A DNA stretch of 64,000 bases from Pseudoxanthomonas sacheonensis (GCF_010093305.1 NZ_PDWS01000011.1:78151-142150); one strand, 5' to 3'. Shown: positions 52,982-62,502, numbered from the stretch's first letter. Notes: a model not told the origin generated them from the sequence alone. Made by a program: numbers and translations.

Positions 52982-54466
52982 ATGAGCGACTACACCCTCA
53001 CCCGCCGGGAATTCTTCAAGGGCTGCTGCAGCGCCGCCGTGATCAGCGGCGTAGGCGGTTCGCTGATGTACGCCGACGAAGCATTCGCGGCGGCCAACGA
53101 ATACGACACGGTGGTGCACCTGTTCCTGCGCGGCGGCATGGATGGTTTGAACCTGGTGGTTCCGGTCGACGGCGTGGACCGCACCTTCTACGAAGAAGCG
53201 CGGCCCAGCCTGAAGATAGACGCCACCGGCACGTATGGCGCATTGCCGCTGACCTTGAGCACCGGCGCGGCCACCGGCTTCGGATTGCACCCTTCGGCTA
53301 CCGGTCTGCGCGATCTGTGGAACGACGGCAGGATGGCCATCGTGCACGCCTGCGGCATGGCCACCACGGTCACCCGCAGCCACTTCGACGCGCAGCTGTA
53401 CATCGACCTGGGCACGCCAGGCAAGTACGGTTCCCCCAGCGGCTGGATGACACGCGCCTGGCAAAGCCGCCCAGCCAACACGCCGGCGGCCACCATGCCC
53501 GCGCTGGGCGTTTCCGGCACGCAACCGGCGGGGCTGATGGGCGCCACCGATTCGCTGACCATGAGCAATCCGTCGGATTTCCAACTCAATGCCGGCGCCT
53601 ATGCCTGGCAGAAGATACGCGCCGATTCGCCGGCGGGATTCCGCGGCATGAACGAAACCCTGGCCGATCTGTGGACCGGCCAGACCGGCATGGAGATCAA
53701 CGGCCGCCGCGCGGACCTGGCGTTGAAGACCATCGGTCAGCAACCCTTCGCTTCCCTGCCTGCCAGCTGGCCGACCGGCGGCTTCGCCGAGCAGTTGTGG
53801 ACCATCGCCCAGAGCATCCGCTTCAATCTTGGCCTGCGCTACGCCACTCTGGATCTGGGCGGCTGGGACACGCACGAAGGCCAGGGCACGGCGGGCAGCG
53901 GCTACAACTATTATCAGAACAAGATCAACGAGCTGTCCGCCGCGCTCGCCGCCTTCTACAGCGAGCTCAACGCCACCGGGCAGATGTCGCGGGTCACGGT
54001 GATCGTGCAATCGGAATTCGGCCGCCGCGTGCGCGCCAATGCCAACGGCGGCACCGATCACGGCTACGGCAATCCGATGCTGGTGCTGGGCGGCGCGGTG
54101 AACGGCCGAAGGTTCTACGGCACCTGGCCCGGTCTCAACCCGGAAATCCTCTCCCCCACCTTCGGCGACGTACCGGTGACCACCGACTACCGCCGCGTGG
54201 TTTCGGAAATCATGATCCGGCGCATGGCCAACCCCAATCTCAGCACGATATTCCCGGGCTACACCGGTTATTCGCCTTTGGGCATCGTGCAGGGTACCGA
54301 CCTGACTCCCAAGATCGATGAGGCGGCGACGCTGGCTTCCGTTCCTCCCACGGCCGCCAGCGCCGCCACGCAGGCGGCCGCGAATACACAGCCGTCGCGA
54401 GCGCCCACACCCGAGTGGCAGCAGCGTGGACCGGTGGATCGCACACTGACCCGTCGCGAGCGATAG
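52982..54466 (+). CDS. DUF1501 family exported protein
   Basis: 494 residues. Tat-like signal: TRREFFKGCCSAAVISGVGG with twin arginines, cleavage near AFAAA. Core: HLFLRGGMDGLNLVVPVDG near residue 45, HPSATGLRDLWNDGRMAIVH near 102, LDLGGWDTHEGQ near 298 and GRRVRANANGGTDHGYGNPM near 346, all DUF1501 (sulfatase-like) hallmarks. Downstream partner of DUF1800. A Thr/Ala-rich tail of about 40 residues closes it. Enzymatic activity not established. Confidence 0.88.
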   Translation: MSDYTLTRREFFKGCCSAAVISGVGGSLMYADEAFAAANEYDTVVHLFLRGGMDGLNLVVPVDGVDRTFYEEARPSLKIDATGTYGALPLTLSTGAATGFGLHPSATGLRDLWNDGRMAIVHACGMATTVTRSHFDAQLYIDLGTPGKYGSPSGWMTRAWQSRPANTPAATMPALGVSGTQPAGLMGATDSLTMSNPSDFQLNAGAYAWQKIRADSPAGFRGMNETLADLWTGQTGMEINGRRADLALKTIGQQPFASLPASWPTGGFAEQLWTIAQSIRFNLGLRYATLDLGGWDTHEGQGTAGSGYNYYQNKINELSAALAAFYSELNATGQMSRVTVIVQSEFGRRVRANANGGTDHGYGNPMLVLGGAVNGRRFYGTWPGLNPEILSPTFGDVPVTTDYRRVVSEIMIRRMANPNLSTIFPGYTGYSPLGIVQGTDLTPKIDEAATLASVPPTAASAATQAAANTQPSRAPTPEWQQRGPVDRTLTRRER

Positions 54467-54470
54467 CATG

Positions 54471-54500
54471 GTAGGTCGGGGCTACGCCCCCGACGCTCGG
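54471..54500. repeat. Single-arm palindromic repeat, GTAGGTCGGGGCTACGCCCCCGACG
   Basis: GTAGGTCGGGGCTACGCCCC directly after the DUF1501 stop; same sequence as the arms at 17865-17935. Confidence 0.75.
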
Positions 54501-54589
54501 ACACTCCGAGACTGCATTCGAGCCGTGCAAAACTGACCGCAGGAGCCGCCCTGCCAATGATGCAGGGCGGTACCCGCTCCTCCTCGCCA

Positions 54590-57500
54590 TCACCAGGTGA
54601 TACGCAACCCCACATTGCCTTCGACGGTCTTGCGCTCCCTGTCCTCATCGCCCGCATCGGTGGTGTAGTCCAACACCACATAAGCGCTGATATTGGCGTT
54701 GAATTGCGCGACCAGACCCGCACCCAGCTCCACCGCATCGAACTGCTGGTCGGTCTCGACGATGTCGGTGTCGAAAAGCAAGCGATCCTCGCCGCTGAAA
54801 CCGCGCAGGTAGTTGAGTTTCAGATAAGGCTGCAGCAGGCCGGCCGAAGTGCTGTAGTCGGCCGACAAGCGCAGGCCGATGCGTCCGGTCAGCGCGTCGT
54901 CGGAATCGAAATCCACGCTGGCGAAATCGTCCTGTTGCCGGTCCAACGACACATGCTGCCAGACCAGTTGCGCCTGCGGCTCCAGCGACCAGCGCGAACC
55001 CTCGCCCCAACGCATCGGATAACCCACTTCCAGCGACGCGGTCACCCCATCGCCCTCCAGATCGATGCCGATGCCGCGCGAGGAAGTCGCCTCGCCGTCG
55101 TAACGGCTGGCCACGATCACCGCATCCAGATACGCGCCGCGGGCGCCGATGCGCGTCCAGGACAGGCCCAGATGGGTATCGTCGAGACGGGTCTCGCCCA
55201 CGGTCAGATTGTTCCAACCCAAAGCGAAACCGCGCACGTCGCCATCGGCGCGCGTGCGGCCCACGAACAGGCCGAAGTGATCGCGCCGCCCGTCGTCGCC
55301 TTCGCGGGCGAACAGCTCCACGCCGGCCTGCACGCCCCACAAGCTTCCATCGAACGTCGGCGCCACCGTGCCCGTCCAACTCTGCTCGGTGTTCTGGCCG
55401 ATCACGCGACCCCAGGCCGAACGTAGCGCTCCTTCGCTATCCAACAACGTCTGCTCGCCCTGGCGTTCGTGGAAAGTGCCCAGCGTGGCCAGCCCCAGTT
55501 GATGGACGATGGGCGGCACCACGGCGTAGGTCGGCGCTTCCACCCGGTATAGCGGAATGACCGTGCCGGTCGCGGGAGTGGCGCCGGGCGTGGGCGGAGT
55601 CGGTAGCACCGGTGGCGGCTCGGGACTTGGCGTGGGCAGCGGTGCGGGATCTTCCGGTACCGGCGGAAGCGGCGGTGGCGGCGCCGGTGGTTCGGCCGGC
55701 GGTGGCGCCGTGGGTGGAGCCGGCGGCGGCGCGGGCGGCACCTCGGGATCCGGATTGTCCGGCACCTCCGGTGGAGGCGGAGGCGGCAATGTCGGCGGTG
55801 GCGGCGCGGGCGGTTCCGGCGGCGTGGGCGGCACCGGGGGTGGTGTCGGCTCAAGGGGATCGGGAGCCGGTGCGGGTGTTGGCGGCGGCGATGCCGGTGG
55901 CGCCACCAGCGTCGAGCGCAGGTACCAGTTTTCGGAAGTGCCGTCGGAGACGCCACCCTTGAAAAGGAAATATTCGAACGCCCCCGCTGCCACCGGCCCC
56001 ATCAACGCGAAAGCGCTGCTGCTGGAACTGGCGCCATTGATGGCCTGGATCACCATGATGCCGTCGAGCAGCGTCGAGCCGCCGCTGCCGTTGAGGTTGA
56101 TGATCTCCAACCCCGTAGTGCCGCTGGCGGTGCCGCCGGAAATCACCAGCCTGTCGGAGGGAGAACTGTCGTCGCCCAGTTGCGTCTGCAGAAACAACGC
56201 CGCGTTGTTGCCGACGTAATTGCCCACGATGGTGAAAGTATCGGTGGCGCTGGCCGCGCCATTGGTCAGGTCGATGCGGCCAGCATTGTTGACGGTGGCC
56301 ATTTGTCCGGCACCTAAAGCCATGATGGACGCATTGGCTCCGTTACCGGCGAACAGCGTGCTGCTGGCATCGACGTTCAGCACGCCGGTGCCGCTGGCCG
56401 CGTCGCCCAGCACCAGATTGCCGTCGAAGGTCAGTTCGGTATCGTTGCCCGCATTGATGGTTTCCCAATTGCCGAACCGCGCCACGCCGCCGCTGGTGAC
56501 GTTGGCGAAGGACAGGCTGTCCACGCCGTTGCCGCCGCTGAGCGAAGGCGTCGCGCCCAGGTGGGACTGGTTCAAGTTGCGCAGCGTGGCCGTATCGGTG
56601 CCTTCGCCCAGATCGATCGCGCCATGGATGACGCCGCCGCCCGCCCATTCGAAGGTATCGTCGCCCGCGCTGACACGCACTTCGCCGCGCACCGTACCGC
56701 CAGTGACGGTGATGCTGTCGTTGCCGCCGCTGACGCTGATGTTGCCGCCGATGTAACCGTTGGACAGCCGGATGGTGTCGTTGCCGAAACCGGTGACCAG
56801 ATTGCCGTCGATGGTGCCGCCGGACATGTCGAAGACATTGTCGTCCAGCTTCATGTCCACCCGGCCGATGCGGCCGCCGGTCATGGTCGCGCGGTCGCCG
56901 TCTTCGAACGCACCGACGATGCGGCCACCGCTCATGGTGAAGGTATCGAGATTGTCGCCTTGCAGCAAAGCTCCGAGCTGTCCACCGCTCATCACGAACG
57001 TATCGATGCCGCTGCCCTGCTGCACCGTGCCGGTGACCGTTCCCGTACCGCTTATTTCGAAACGGTCCGCACCATCGCCCTGGTTCACCGCACTCAACTG
57101 GCCAGCGCTGATGATCAGCGTATCGTCGCCGGCGCCTTGCGCCACCGCCCCGCTGATGGAACCGCCCAGCATTTCGATGCGGTCGTTGCCCGCGCCCGAG
57201 GTAACCCCGCCAGTGGCGCCGCTGATGGTGCCGCGATTGATCAGAGTGCTGCCCGCGCTTCCATTGAACAGCACGCCGGTCCCTGCCTGGCTGGTGATCG
57301 AACCATCGTTGACCAACGTGTTCGTGCTACCGGCGGCGCCGTCGACGCGGATACCGGACGAGCCGGCGCCGCTGACGGTGATCATGCCGTTGTTGGTCAG
57401 CGTGTTGCCGTTGCCGTTGAGAGACAGCATGCCGTTCGCATTCGCACCGGTGGTGACGATGCTGCCGCCGACTCCATTGGTGAGTGTGTTGTTGCTGCCA

Positions 57501-57934
57501 TTGCTCTGGATGCCGTCCGACGCGCCGCCTGCAGTGGCGATGGCACCGGTATTGACGACGGTATTGCCGCTGCCTTCGGCAAAGAGGGCGTCGAAGGTAT
57601 CGGCGGCACTCAAATCGATGCCGCCGTCGTTGTTCACCTGGCTCTGGTCGCGCACCTGCACACCCGGGCCTGCCGCGATCTGCAAGGTGGCGCCATCGAC
57701 GATGTTGACCGTGACGCCGGTGCTGCCCGCCACCGCCAGCACGCCGGTGGTCTGCGGATTGGGAACGCTGGCGTCGCAAGTGACCGTCTGTCCCGAAACC
57801 GGCGCTGCGGAGTCGCAGCCTGCGTATGCGGAGAACGCCATAGCGCTTCCCAAGCCGCCGACGATGCCGGCACGCGCGCAATGCAGCACCAGGGCGATGC
57901 AGGAAGACAAATGGTGTGGCTTCGAAGTGGCCAT
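54590..57934 (-). CDS. Autotransporter (type Va) with glycine-rich beta-helix passenger
   Basis: 1114 residues from the ATG at 57934; long signal region (to about residue 38, ending AYAGCDS). Passenger residues about 40-670 consist of repeating Asn/Gly-rich strands (NTLTNNGMITVSGAG; then a run of near-20-residue repeats such as GNDRIEMLGGSISGAVAQGA), a beta-helix pattern. Residues about 673-791 are a Pro-rich linker, and about 820-1114 form the autotransporter barrel (YSLNLG-type strands; ends ERKTVEGNVGLRITW with the aromatic C-terminus). No enzymatic domain is apparent, so adhesin or surface layer role is inferred. The upstream open frame to 58051 is not needed. Confidence 0.87.
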   Translation of the reverse strand: MATSKPHHLSSCIALVLHCARAGIVGGLGSAMAFSAYAGCDSAAPVSGQTVTCDASVPNPQTTGVLAVAGSTGVTVNIVDGATLQIAAGPGVQVRDQSQVNNDGGIDLSAADTFDALFAEGSGNTVVNTGAIATAGGASDGIQSNGSNNTLTNGVGGSIVTTGANANGMLSLNGNGNTLTNNGMITVSGAGSSGIRVDGAAGSTNTLVNDGSITSQAGTGVLFNGSAGSTLINRGTISGATGGVTSGAGNDRIEMLGGSISGAVAQGAGDDTLIISAGQLSAVNQGDGADRFEISGTGTVTGTVQQGSGIDTFVMSGGQLGALLQGDNLDTFTMSGGRIVGAFEDGDRATMTGGRIGRVDMKLDDNVFDMSGGTIDGNLVTGFGNDTIRLSNGYIGGNISVSGGNDSITVTGGTVRGEVRVSAGDDTFEWAGGGVIHGAIDLGEGTDTATLRNLNQSHLGATPSLSGGNGVDSLSFANVTSGGVARFGNWETINAGNDTELTFDGNLVLGDAASGTGVLNVDASSTLFAGNGANASIMALGAGQMATVNNAGRIDLTNGAASATDTFTIVGNYVGNNAALFLQTQLGDDSSPSDRLVISGGTASGTTGLEIINLNGSGGSTLLDGIMVIQAINGASSSSSAFALMGPVAAGAFEYFLFKGGVSDGTSENWYLRSTLVAPPASPPPTPAPAPDPLEPTPPPVPPTPPEPPAPPPPTLPPPPPPEVPDNPDPEVPPAPPPAPPTAPPPAEPPAPPPPLPPVPEDPAPLPTPSPEPPPVLPTPPTPGATPATGTVIPLYRVEAPTYAVVPPIVHQLGLATLGTFHERQGEQTLLDSEGALRSAWGRVIGQNTEQSWTGTVAPTFDGSLWGVQAGVELFAREGDDGRRDHFGLFVGRTRADGDVRGFALGWNNLTVGETRLDDTHLGLSWTRIGARGAYLDAVIVASRYDGEATSSRGIGIDLEGDGVTASLEVGYPMRWGEGSRWSLEPQAQLVWQHVSLDRQQDDFASVDFDSDDALTGRIGLRLSADYSTSAGLLQPYLKLNYLRGFSGEDRLLFDTDIVETDQQFDAVELGAGLVAQFNANISAYVVLDYTTDAGDEDRERKTVEGNVGLRITW

Positions 57935-58506
57935 GGCGGCGTCCCCAAGTTCGATGAACCCGCCCACCAGGCGCGGCGGGCATCCAGCTACGCGTCTCGC
58001 ACTGCAACGACGACAACCTTGGATACCTCGGCCAACCTTGCCGAGCCGCATCCCTTGCTCAACCTTAATTAAACCAGAAATTATTCGAGCACAAGTGACG
58101 ATGTCGGCGACAAGTCCGATTTGCGCAGCTCATCCGCGCAAATTTCACTCGGCGTTGATTTTCTTGAATACGCCATACGGAATTCGGATCACCATTCGTA
58201 TAGAACGCCGGTCGCACTGAGCAGCGGGTTCCGCGACTCGCATCGATCGAATCTCAGTCCATCGCACCCATTCTTCTGGCGATGATCGCTGCACCGGCCT
58301 TTTGCCGCTTCCTTTCCGGCTCATCCTCTACATTGCCGCTGCATGCGTTGGCCGATGCGCCTGCGGCACCGCGTTGATTGAAGTTAAGCCTGTGATGGAC
58401 GCTGGTTGGGAGGGGGGAGATCCGCAGTGCAGGCATGCGGGGCGCGCGGCGTGCGGGATGCGCATGGCACGCGCCCTTCCCCTCAACATGCGCGGAGGAT
58501 CTTCGC
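57935..58506. promoter_or_regulatory. 572-bp divergent region between autotransporter and protease-VWA gene
   Basis: AT-rich around 58055-58190 (TTAATTAAACCAGAAATTATTC), likely holding both promoters. Ribosome site GGAGGA lies at 58494-58499. Short frames here have no family character; I see no RNA gene. Confidence 0.45.
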
Positions 58507-61500
58507 ATGACTCATGCACTCGGGCGCGTCGTCGCCGACGGACGTACTTTCACCCACAGCAGCGGACTCGACCTGACTCCCGGCCCCGGTCCGCTGGGCA
58601 CGCCGCGGTTCGTATTCCTGCACTTCGATTCGGTAGTGCTCAATGGCGGCGCGCGTCTGGAGGTGGCGCTGGGCTACGACACCGATGTGTTCACCTCCGC
58701 TTCCGGCAGCGACTTCTGGTCGCGACCGGTCAATGCGATCAACACTCCGATCACCATGCGCATCGTCGGCGGCACCGGCAGCGCGCGTCTGCTCGAATTC
58801 GGCAGCGGCGAGCCCACCGAAACTTCCAATCCACCGGGCACTTCGACCGGTAGCCGGTCCAATCCCGATCCGTTCTTGAACAGCAATCCGTATCAGGAGC
58901 CGATCTACGAGACGCGATTGAAATGCCACCCTACCTTCGAATGGCGCAATGCGCGCTGTTCGTTGCCGACCGTGCCCGATGCGGTGCGCGACAAAGTGCG
59001 GGCCGCGACCGGCATCATCGTGGAAGCGCACGATTTCAATGCCGCCGGCCATGGCGGACATGTCAGCAGCTGCAGCGGCACTTTGATCGCGGGCGACCTG
59101 TTCCTGACCGCGCGTCACTGCCTGGTCGATGCCGCCGGCCGCGATGTGCGCAGCGCTTCGGTCACTTTCGACTACGAGACCAATTGCGATGGCAGCCGAC
59201 CTGCGGGCCACAATCCGCGCTTCTTCAAAGTCGTCGAAGAAGTCGCTGCAGGTTCGGGGGCCAATGGTTCCAACCCGCCCAGCAGCAGCGACTGGGTTGT
59301 GGTGCGTCTGGATGCCGCACCCGGTGAACTGCCGGCGCCGCTGGAAATGCGCGACGCGGGACTGATGTCGGGCGAAACCGTGTTCACCATGCACCACCCG
59401 ACCGGCGCGGTGAAGAAAACCCAGGAAGGCGTGCATGGCGGGGGCACCAACATCGTCGGATTCGATTATTGCGGTGGCAGTTCCGGCTCGTCGTTGTTCG
59501 ACAGCAGCGGACGCTTGGTTGGGGGACCGCTCAGCGTCGGCCCGGTCGGCAACGCTTGCACGGTGACGTACGCGCCGCTGGCCAACGTCAAGGCCGGCTT
59601 GAACAACCCGCCGGTTCCGGCCGTTCCTCTGGACGTGATGATCGTATTCGACCGTTCCGGCAGCATGGCCGGCAGCGCGCCGCCGATCGGACGCAGCAAG
59701 CTGGAGGAAGCACAGGACGCAGCTTCGTTGTTCGTGCAGCTGGTGCGCGAAGGCGCGGGCGATCGCCTGGGCATGGTGACCTTCAGTTCCGCCGCGGGCC
59801 TGGACCGGCCGATGGGATTGGCGGCGACGGTGAAGCCGCTGTTGGTCGGTCCGGCGCCTTTCACCAGCGGCCAGATCGGCGCCATCGCTCCGGGTGGTGC
59901 GACCAGTATTGGCGCCGGTATCGGCATCGGGCAGTTGGGTTTCGGTTCGGGATCCGGCAACACGAAAGCCATGCTGTTGCTGACGGATGGCTTGCAGAAC
60001 ACTGCGCCGATGGTCGAGGAGGTGGAAGGATTCCTGGGCTCTACCAAGTTGAACGTGATCGGTTTCGGTTCCGATGCGGACATCGACGGCCCCTTGCTCA
60101 ATCGCGTCGCGCACCAGCATGGCGGCCACTTCACCCGCGCACTGGATGGCCTGGGTTTGCGCAAGTTCTTCGGCCTGAGCTTCGGCAACATCTTCGAGAA
60201 CGGCGCGCTGGCCGATCCCGAGCATGTGCTGGGCAAGAACCAGTCGGAGTCGCAGCCGCACGTGTTCCAGGTCTGTGGCGAGGAGCACATCACCGTGGTG
60301 CTGGGTTGGGACGACCTGCAGGCACCGCTGCGAGCGCGCGTCTACACGCCTTCCGGGAAACTGGTGGCGGCCGGCAAACGCGCGCGCGAAGTGCGCGGAC
60401 GCAGTTGGGTGTTCTGGAAGATCCCGCTGCCGTACGAAGGCGAGCGCGACGGGGCATGGAAGCTGATCGTCGACCGTGTGCCGCCGATTGTGATCGGCCT
60501 GTCCAAGCGCGCCGCCGCTGCGGCAGCCGCAACGCAGCAGTTCCCTTCGGATGTTCGCTACTTCTACCTGGTTACGGCCATTGGCGGTCCCAAGTTGAGT
60601 TACCTGGGTTCGCCACGCCATATCTACACCGGCGACGTCATCCACCCGCGCGTGGGCCTGCACTACCCCAACGGCACGGTGCCCGCGGATGCCGAAGTGG
60701 AGCTGATCGTCGATGCCCCGACCATCGCGCTGGGGCGCCTGACCAGCGAAGCCAGCCTGCGTCCGCCCATCACTTCGGGCGATGCGGTGGACGGTTTCCA
60801 CGCCACGCTCAAGAGCATCGCCGGCAGCAACGGCGGCACCCTGCCCGTCGGTACGACGACCGTGCACCTGCCGATGTTCGATGATGGCGCCCACGACGAT
60901 GGCGCGATGGAAGCCGACGGGGTATTCAACCATCCGTTGAAGGACTTCACCCGGACCGAAGGCACCTACAGCTTCCGTGCACTGGCCCGTTACGGACAAG
61001 GTTGCCGCGCCACCCGCGAGATCCATTGGGCAGTGCATGTGCAACCGGGCATCGACCCGGACAACACAGATGTCACTCTGGTGGATGTCACCGACGTCGA
61101 CGGCGGCCAGCGCGGCACGCTGGTGCTGGTGCCGCATGATCGCTACGACAATCCGCTGGGGCCAGGACGTGGCGACTGTTTCACCGTCACGCCGCTTCCC
61201 GGCGTAGAAGTGGTCGGTCCGGTAAAGGATGCCGGCGATGGCAGCTACACCGTCGTGGTGGTGTGGGACCCGGACAACGCCACGCCCGGCGTGGTCGTGC
61301 AGCAACCCGATCGGCCGCCGGTGCCGGTGGTGCCGGACGGATATCCGCCAAGCGACTGCCGCCCCGACTGCAACGACGCGGCCGGCGACTTGCTCGATTG
61401 CCTGGGCTTGCACGACCCCAACGTCAAACGCGTGCAGGTCAAGAGCGTGTGCATCGAGGTGGATCTGGAGGATCCGGATTGCGAGCGGCCGTGCAGGAAG

Positions 61501-61572
61501 CCGAAAGGCAAGAGCGGCAAGGAGCGCAAGCCGCCGGGCAACCACAAGGACGATAAGGGTTGCGGTTGCTAG
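58507..61572 (+). CDS. Trypsin-like serine protease fused to von Willebrand factor A domain
   Basis: 1021 residues from the ATG at 58507, with GGAGGA 8 bp upstream. Residues 1 to about 135 form a beta-rich domain I do not recognise. Residues about 160-370 are a trypsin-like protease with His204 (LTARHC), Asp262 (SSDWVVV) and Ser326 in CGGSSGSSLF. Residues about 376-560 are a VWA domain with the MIDAS start FDRSGSMAGS (Asp382, Ser384, Ser386). Then a beta domain (HITVVLGWDD), an Ig-like segment near 850-930, and a Cys/Lys-rich tail (DCRPDCNDAAGDLLDCLGLH, then ending DDKGCGC). No Sec or Tat signal is visible. Substrate and role unknown; the fusion is unusual. Confidence 0.85.
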   Translation: MTHALGRVVADGRTFTHSSGLDLTPGPGPLGTPRFVFLHFDSVVLNGGARLEVALGYDTDVFTSASGSDFWSRPVNAINTPITMRIVGGTGSARLLEFGSGEPTETSNPPGTSTGSRSNPDPFLNSNPYQEPIYETRLKCHPTFEWRNARCSLPTVPDAVRDKVRAATGIIVEAHDFNAAGHGGHVSSCSGTLIAGDLFLTARHCLVDAAGRDVRSASVTFDYETNCDGSRPAGHNPRFFKVVEEVAAGSGANGSNPPSSSDWVVVRLDAAPGELPAPLEMRDAGLMSGETVFTMHHPTGAVKKTQEGVHGGGTNIVGFDYCGGSSGSSLFDSSGRLVGGPLSVGPVGNACTVTYAPLANVKAGLNNPPVPAVPLDVMIVFDRSGSMAGSAPPIGRSKLEEAQDAASLFVQLVREGAGDRLGMVTFSSAAGLDRPMGLAATVKPLLVGPAPFTSGQIGAIAPGGATSIGAGIGIGQLGFGSGSGNTKAMLLLTDGLQNTAPMVEEVEGFLGSTKLNVIGFGSDADIDGPLLNRVAHQHGGHFTRALDGLGLRKFFGLSFGNIFENGALADPEHVLGKNQSESQPHVFQVCGEEHITVVLGWDDLQAPLRARVYTPSGKLVAAGKRAREVRGRSWVFWKIPLPYEGERDGAWKLIVDRVPPIVIGLSKRAAAAAAATQQFPSDVRYFYLVTAIGGPKLSYLGSPRHIYTGDVIHPRVGLHYPNGTVPADAEVELIVDAPTIALGRLTSEASLRPPITSGDAVDGFHATLKSIAGSNGGTLPVGTTTVHLPMFDDGAHDDGAMEADGVFNHPLKDFTRTEGTYSFRALARYGQGCRATREIHWAVHVQPGIDPDNTDVTLVDVTDVDGGQRGTLVLVPHDRYDNPLGPGRGDCFTVTPLPGVEVVGPVKDAGDGSYTVVVVWDPDNATPGVVVQQPDRPPVPVVPDGYPPSDCRPDCNDAAGDLLDCLGLHDPNVKRVQVKSVCIEVDLEDPDCERPCRKPKGKSGKERKPPGNHKDDKGCGC

Positions 61573-61586
61573 GTTATTGGAAAGAG

Positions 61587-61610
61587 AAAAGCGGGCTTAG
61601 GCCCGCTTTT
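61587..61610 (+). terminator. Rho-independent terminator of the protease-VWA gene
   Basis: AAAAGCGGGC, loop TTAG, GCCCGCTTTT: a perfect stem with A and T runs, 14 bp after the stop codon. Confidence 0.88.
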
Positions 61611-61660
61611 CTTCATCATCGGCAATGCCGTAGATAGCTCCTCCTCAAAGATCGCATACG

Positions 61661-61735
61661 GTGGGCCAGGGCCCACCCTATAACCACCCCGCATCTCATA
61701 GGGCGGGCTCAAGCCCGCCGCATGAAGCCCGACCT
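61661..61735. repeat. Palindromic repeats abutting a broken Rhs fragment
   Basis: GTGGGCCAGGGCCCAC (61661-61676) and GGCGGGCTCAAGCCCGCC (61702-61719), related to the GTAGGGCGGGCA family at 42884. The Rhs core similarity on the minus strand stops at about 61748, just before this repeat. Confidence 0.75.
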
Positions 61736-61930
61736 ATGGGGCCTGTGCTGCCACAGCGTCTGGCTGCCGTCGGTCTTGGTGGTCTGCACCCGGCGGCCCA
61801 GACCGTCGTACCGGTACGCCTCCTTGTTCGGCACTGTGCGCAGGCGGTTGCCGTAGTCGAAGCTATACAGCTGACCGTTCTTGTTGGCCAGATTGCCCTG
61901 CACGTCGTAACCCTTTTGAGCCACAGCCAA
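61709..61930 (-). pseudogene. Rhs core fragment (degenerate)
   Basis: The minus-strand frame reads YDVQGNLANKNGQLYSFDYG then NRLRTVPNKEAYRYDGLGRR and VQTTKTDGSQTLWQ: a segment of Rhs/YD-repeat core (YD repeats with YDGLGRR). It has no proper start and is cut at its 3' end, where the last 13 codons (HRPHRSGFMRRA) come from the palindromic repeat. It is a leftover of a displaced Rhs gene or cassette, located downstream of the intact Rhs toxin gene on the same strand. Confidence 0.8.
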
Positions 61931-61975
61931 CTGATAACCGACACGCCATGAACGACAAGGCCGCTAATGCGGGCC

Positions 61976-62033
61976 TTGTACTGTGCGGGATCAGATTAAT
62001 TTCCTCCGCCCCTTTAAATTGCCCTTAAATTGA
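61976..62033 (-). repeat. Cassette-flanking direct repeat, copy 2
   Basis: Minus strand: TTAAGGGCAATTTAAAGGGG then CGGAGGAAATTAATCTGATC and CCGC. It is an imperfect copy of the element at 62503-62556 (shared GGGGCGGAGGAAA.TAATC and TCCCGC). It lies after the membrane-protein gene and before the Rhs fragment, as copy 1 lies after the DUF416 gene. Confidence 0.75.
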
Positions 62034-62097
62034 AGCCCACGCTCCGGGACTTAGGCTTCTGAATGACTCGAATAAACGAGGACACAACAAGTTCCAT

Positions 62098-62496
62098 TCA
62101 AACGCGATAGAGAAGAACCGCCGAAACGCCAAACAGAATTAAAGATGTAAAAAAATATACTTTTATCGCCAGAGATTTCGGGGTCCCGAGTTTCTCAGTG
62201 CCTAACAATATTGAATCCTTTCGAATCAATACAAATACAGAGCAACCAACCAAGAGCATAAAGCTCGTTGCGACAAATGCCACTTTAGATAAATTGACTA
62301 CGATTCCAAGGAGTGCTTCAAGCGCAAATAGAACTGTCAAGGTGTTTATGAATAAGGCTGCGGAAACAAACAAACATGCTCGAAACAGACTCGGCTCCTG
62401 ACCACCACTGAACCTGCCGCTAAGTAGGTAGGCCTGCTTAAATACGAGCTCACAAAATTCAATCATTTTCATTAGCAGTTTGACGTTGCCCAACAA
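62098..62496 (-). CDS. AT-rich small membrane protein, candidate orphan immunity protein
   Basis: 132 residues from TTG 62496, or 124 from ATG 62472; neither has a strong ribosome site. Three to four hydrophobic helices (SLFRACLFVSAALFINTLTV, GIVVNLSKVAFVATSFMLLV, YFFTSLILFGVSAVLLYRV). Base composition and codon use are clearly more AT-rich than the rest of the window, a sign of transfer. Its place, between an Rhs toxin/immunity unit and a broken Rhs core and between two copies of a flanking repeat, is where orphan immunity genes accumulate. No database family is recognised. Confidence 0.6.
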   Translation of the reverse strand: MLGNVKLLMKMIEFCELVFKQAYLLSGRFSGGQEPSLFRACLFVSAALFINTLTVLFALEALLGIVVNLSKVAFVATSFMLLVGCSVFVLIRKDSILLGTEKLGTPKSLAIKVYFFTSLILFGVSAVLLYRV

Positions 62497-62502
62497 GCCG
62501 CA

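Noticed and set aside
55557..56219. A glycine-rich plus-strand frame (PE-PGRS-like) across the autotransporter
   Set aside because: It is the antisense reading of the Pro-rich linker (CCG/CCA codons read as CGG/TGG-GGC); not an independent gene.
58483..61545. A 1020-codon minus-strand frame across the protease-VWA gene
   Set aside because: Antisense shadow; the plus strand has catalytic motifs, a ribosome site and a terminator.
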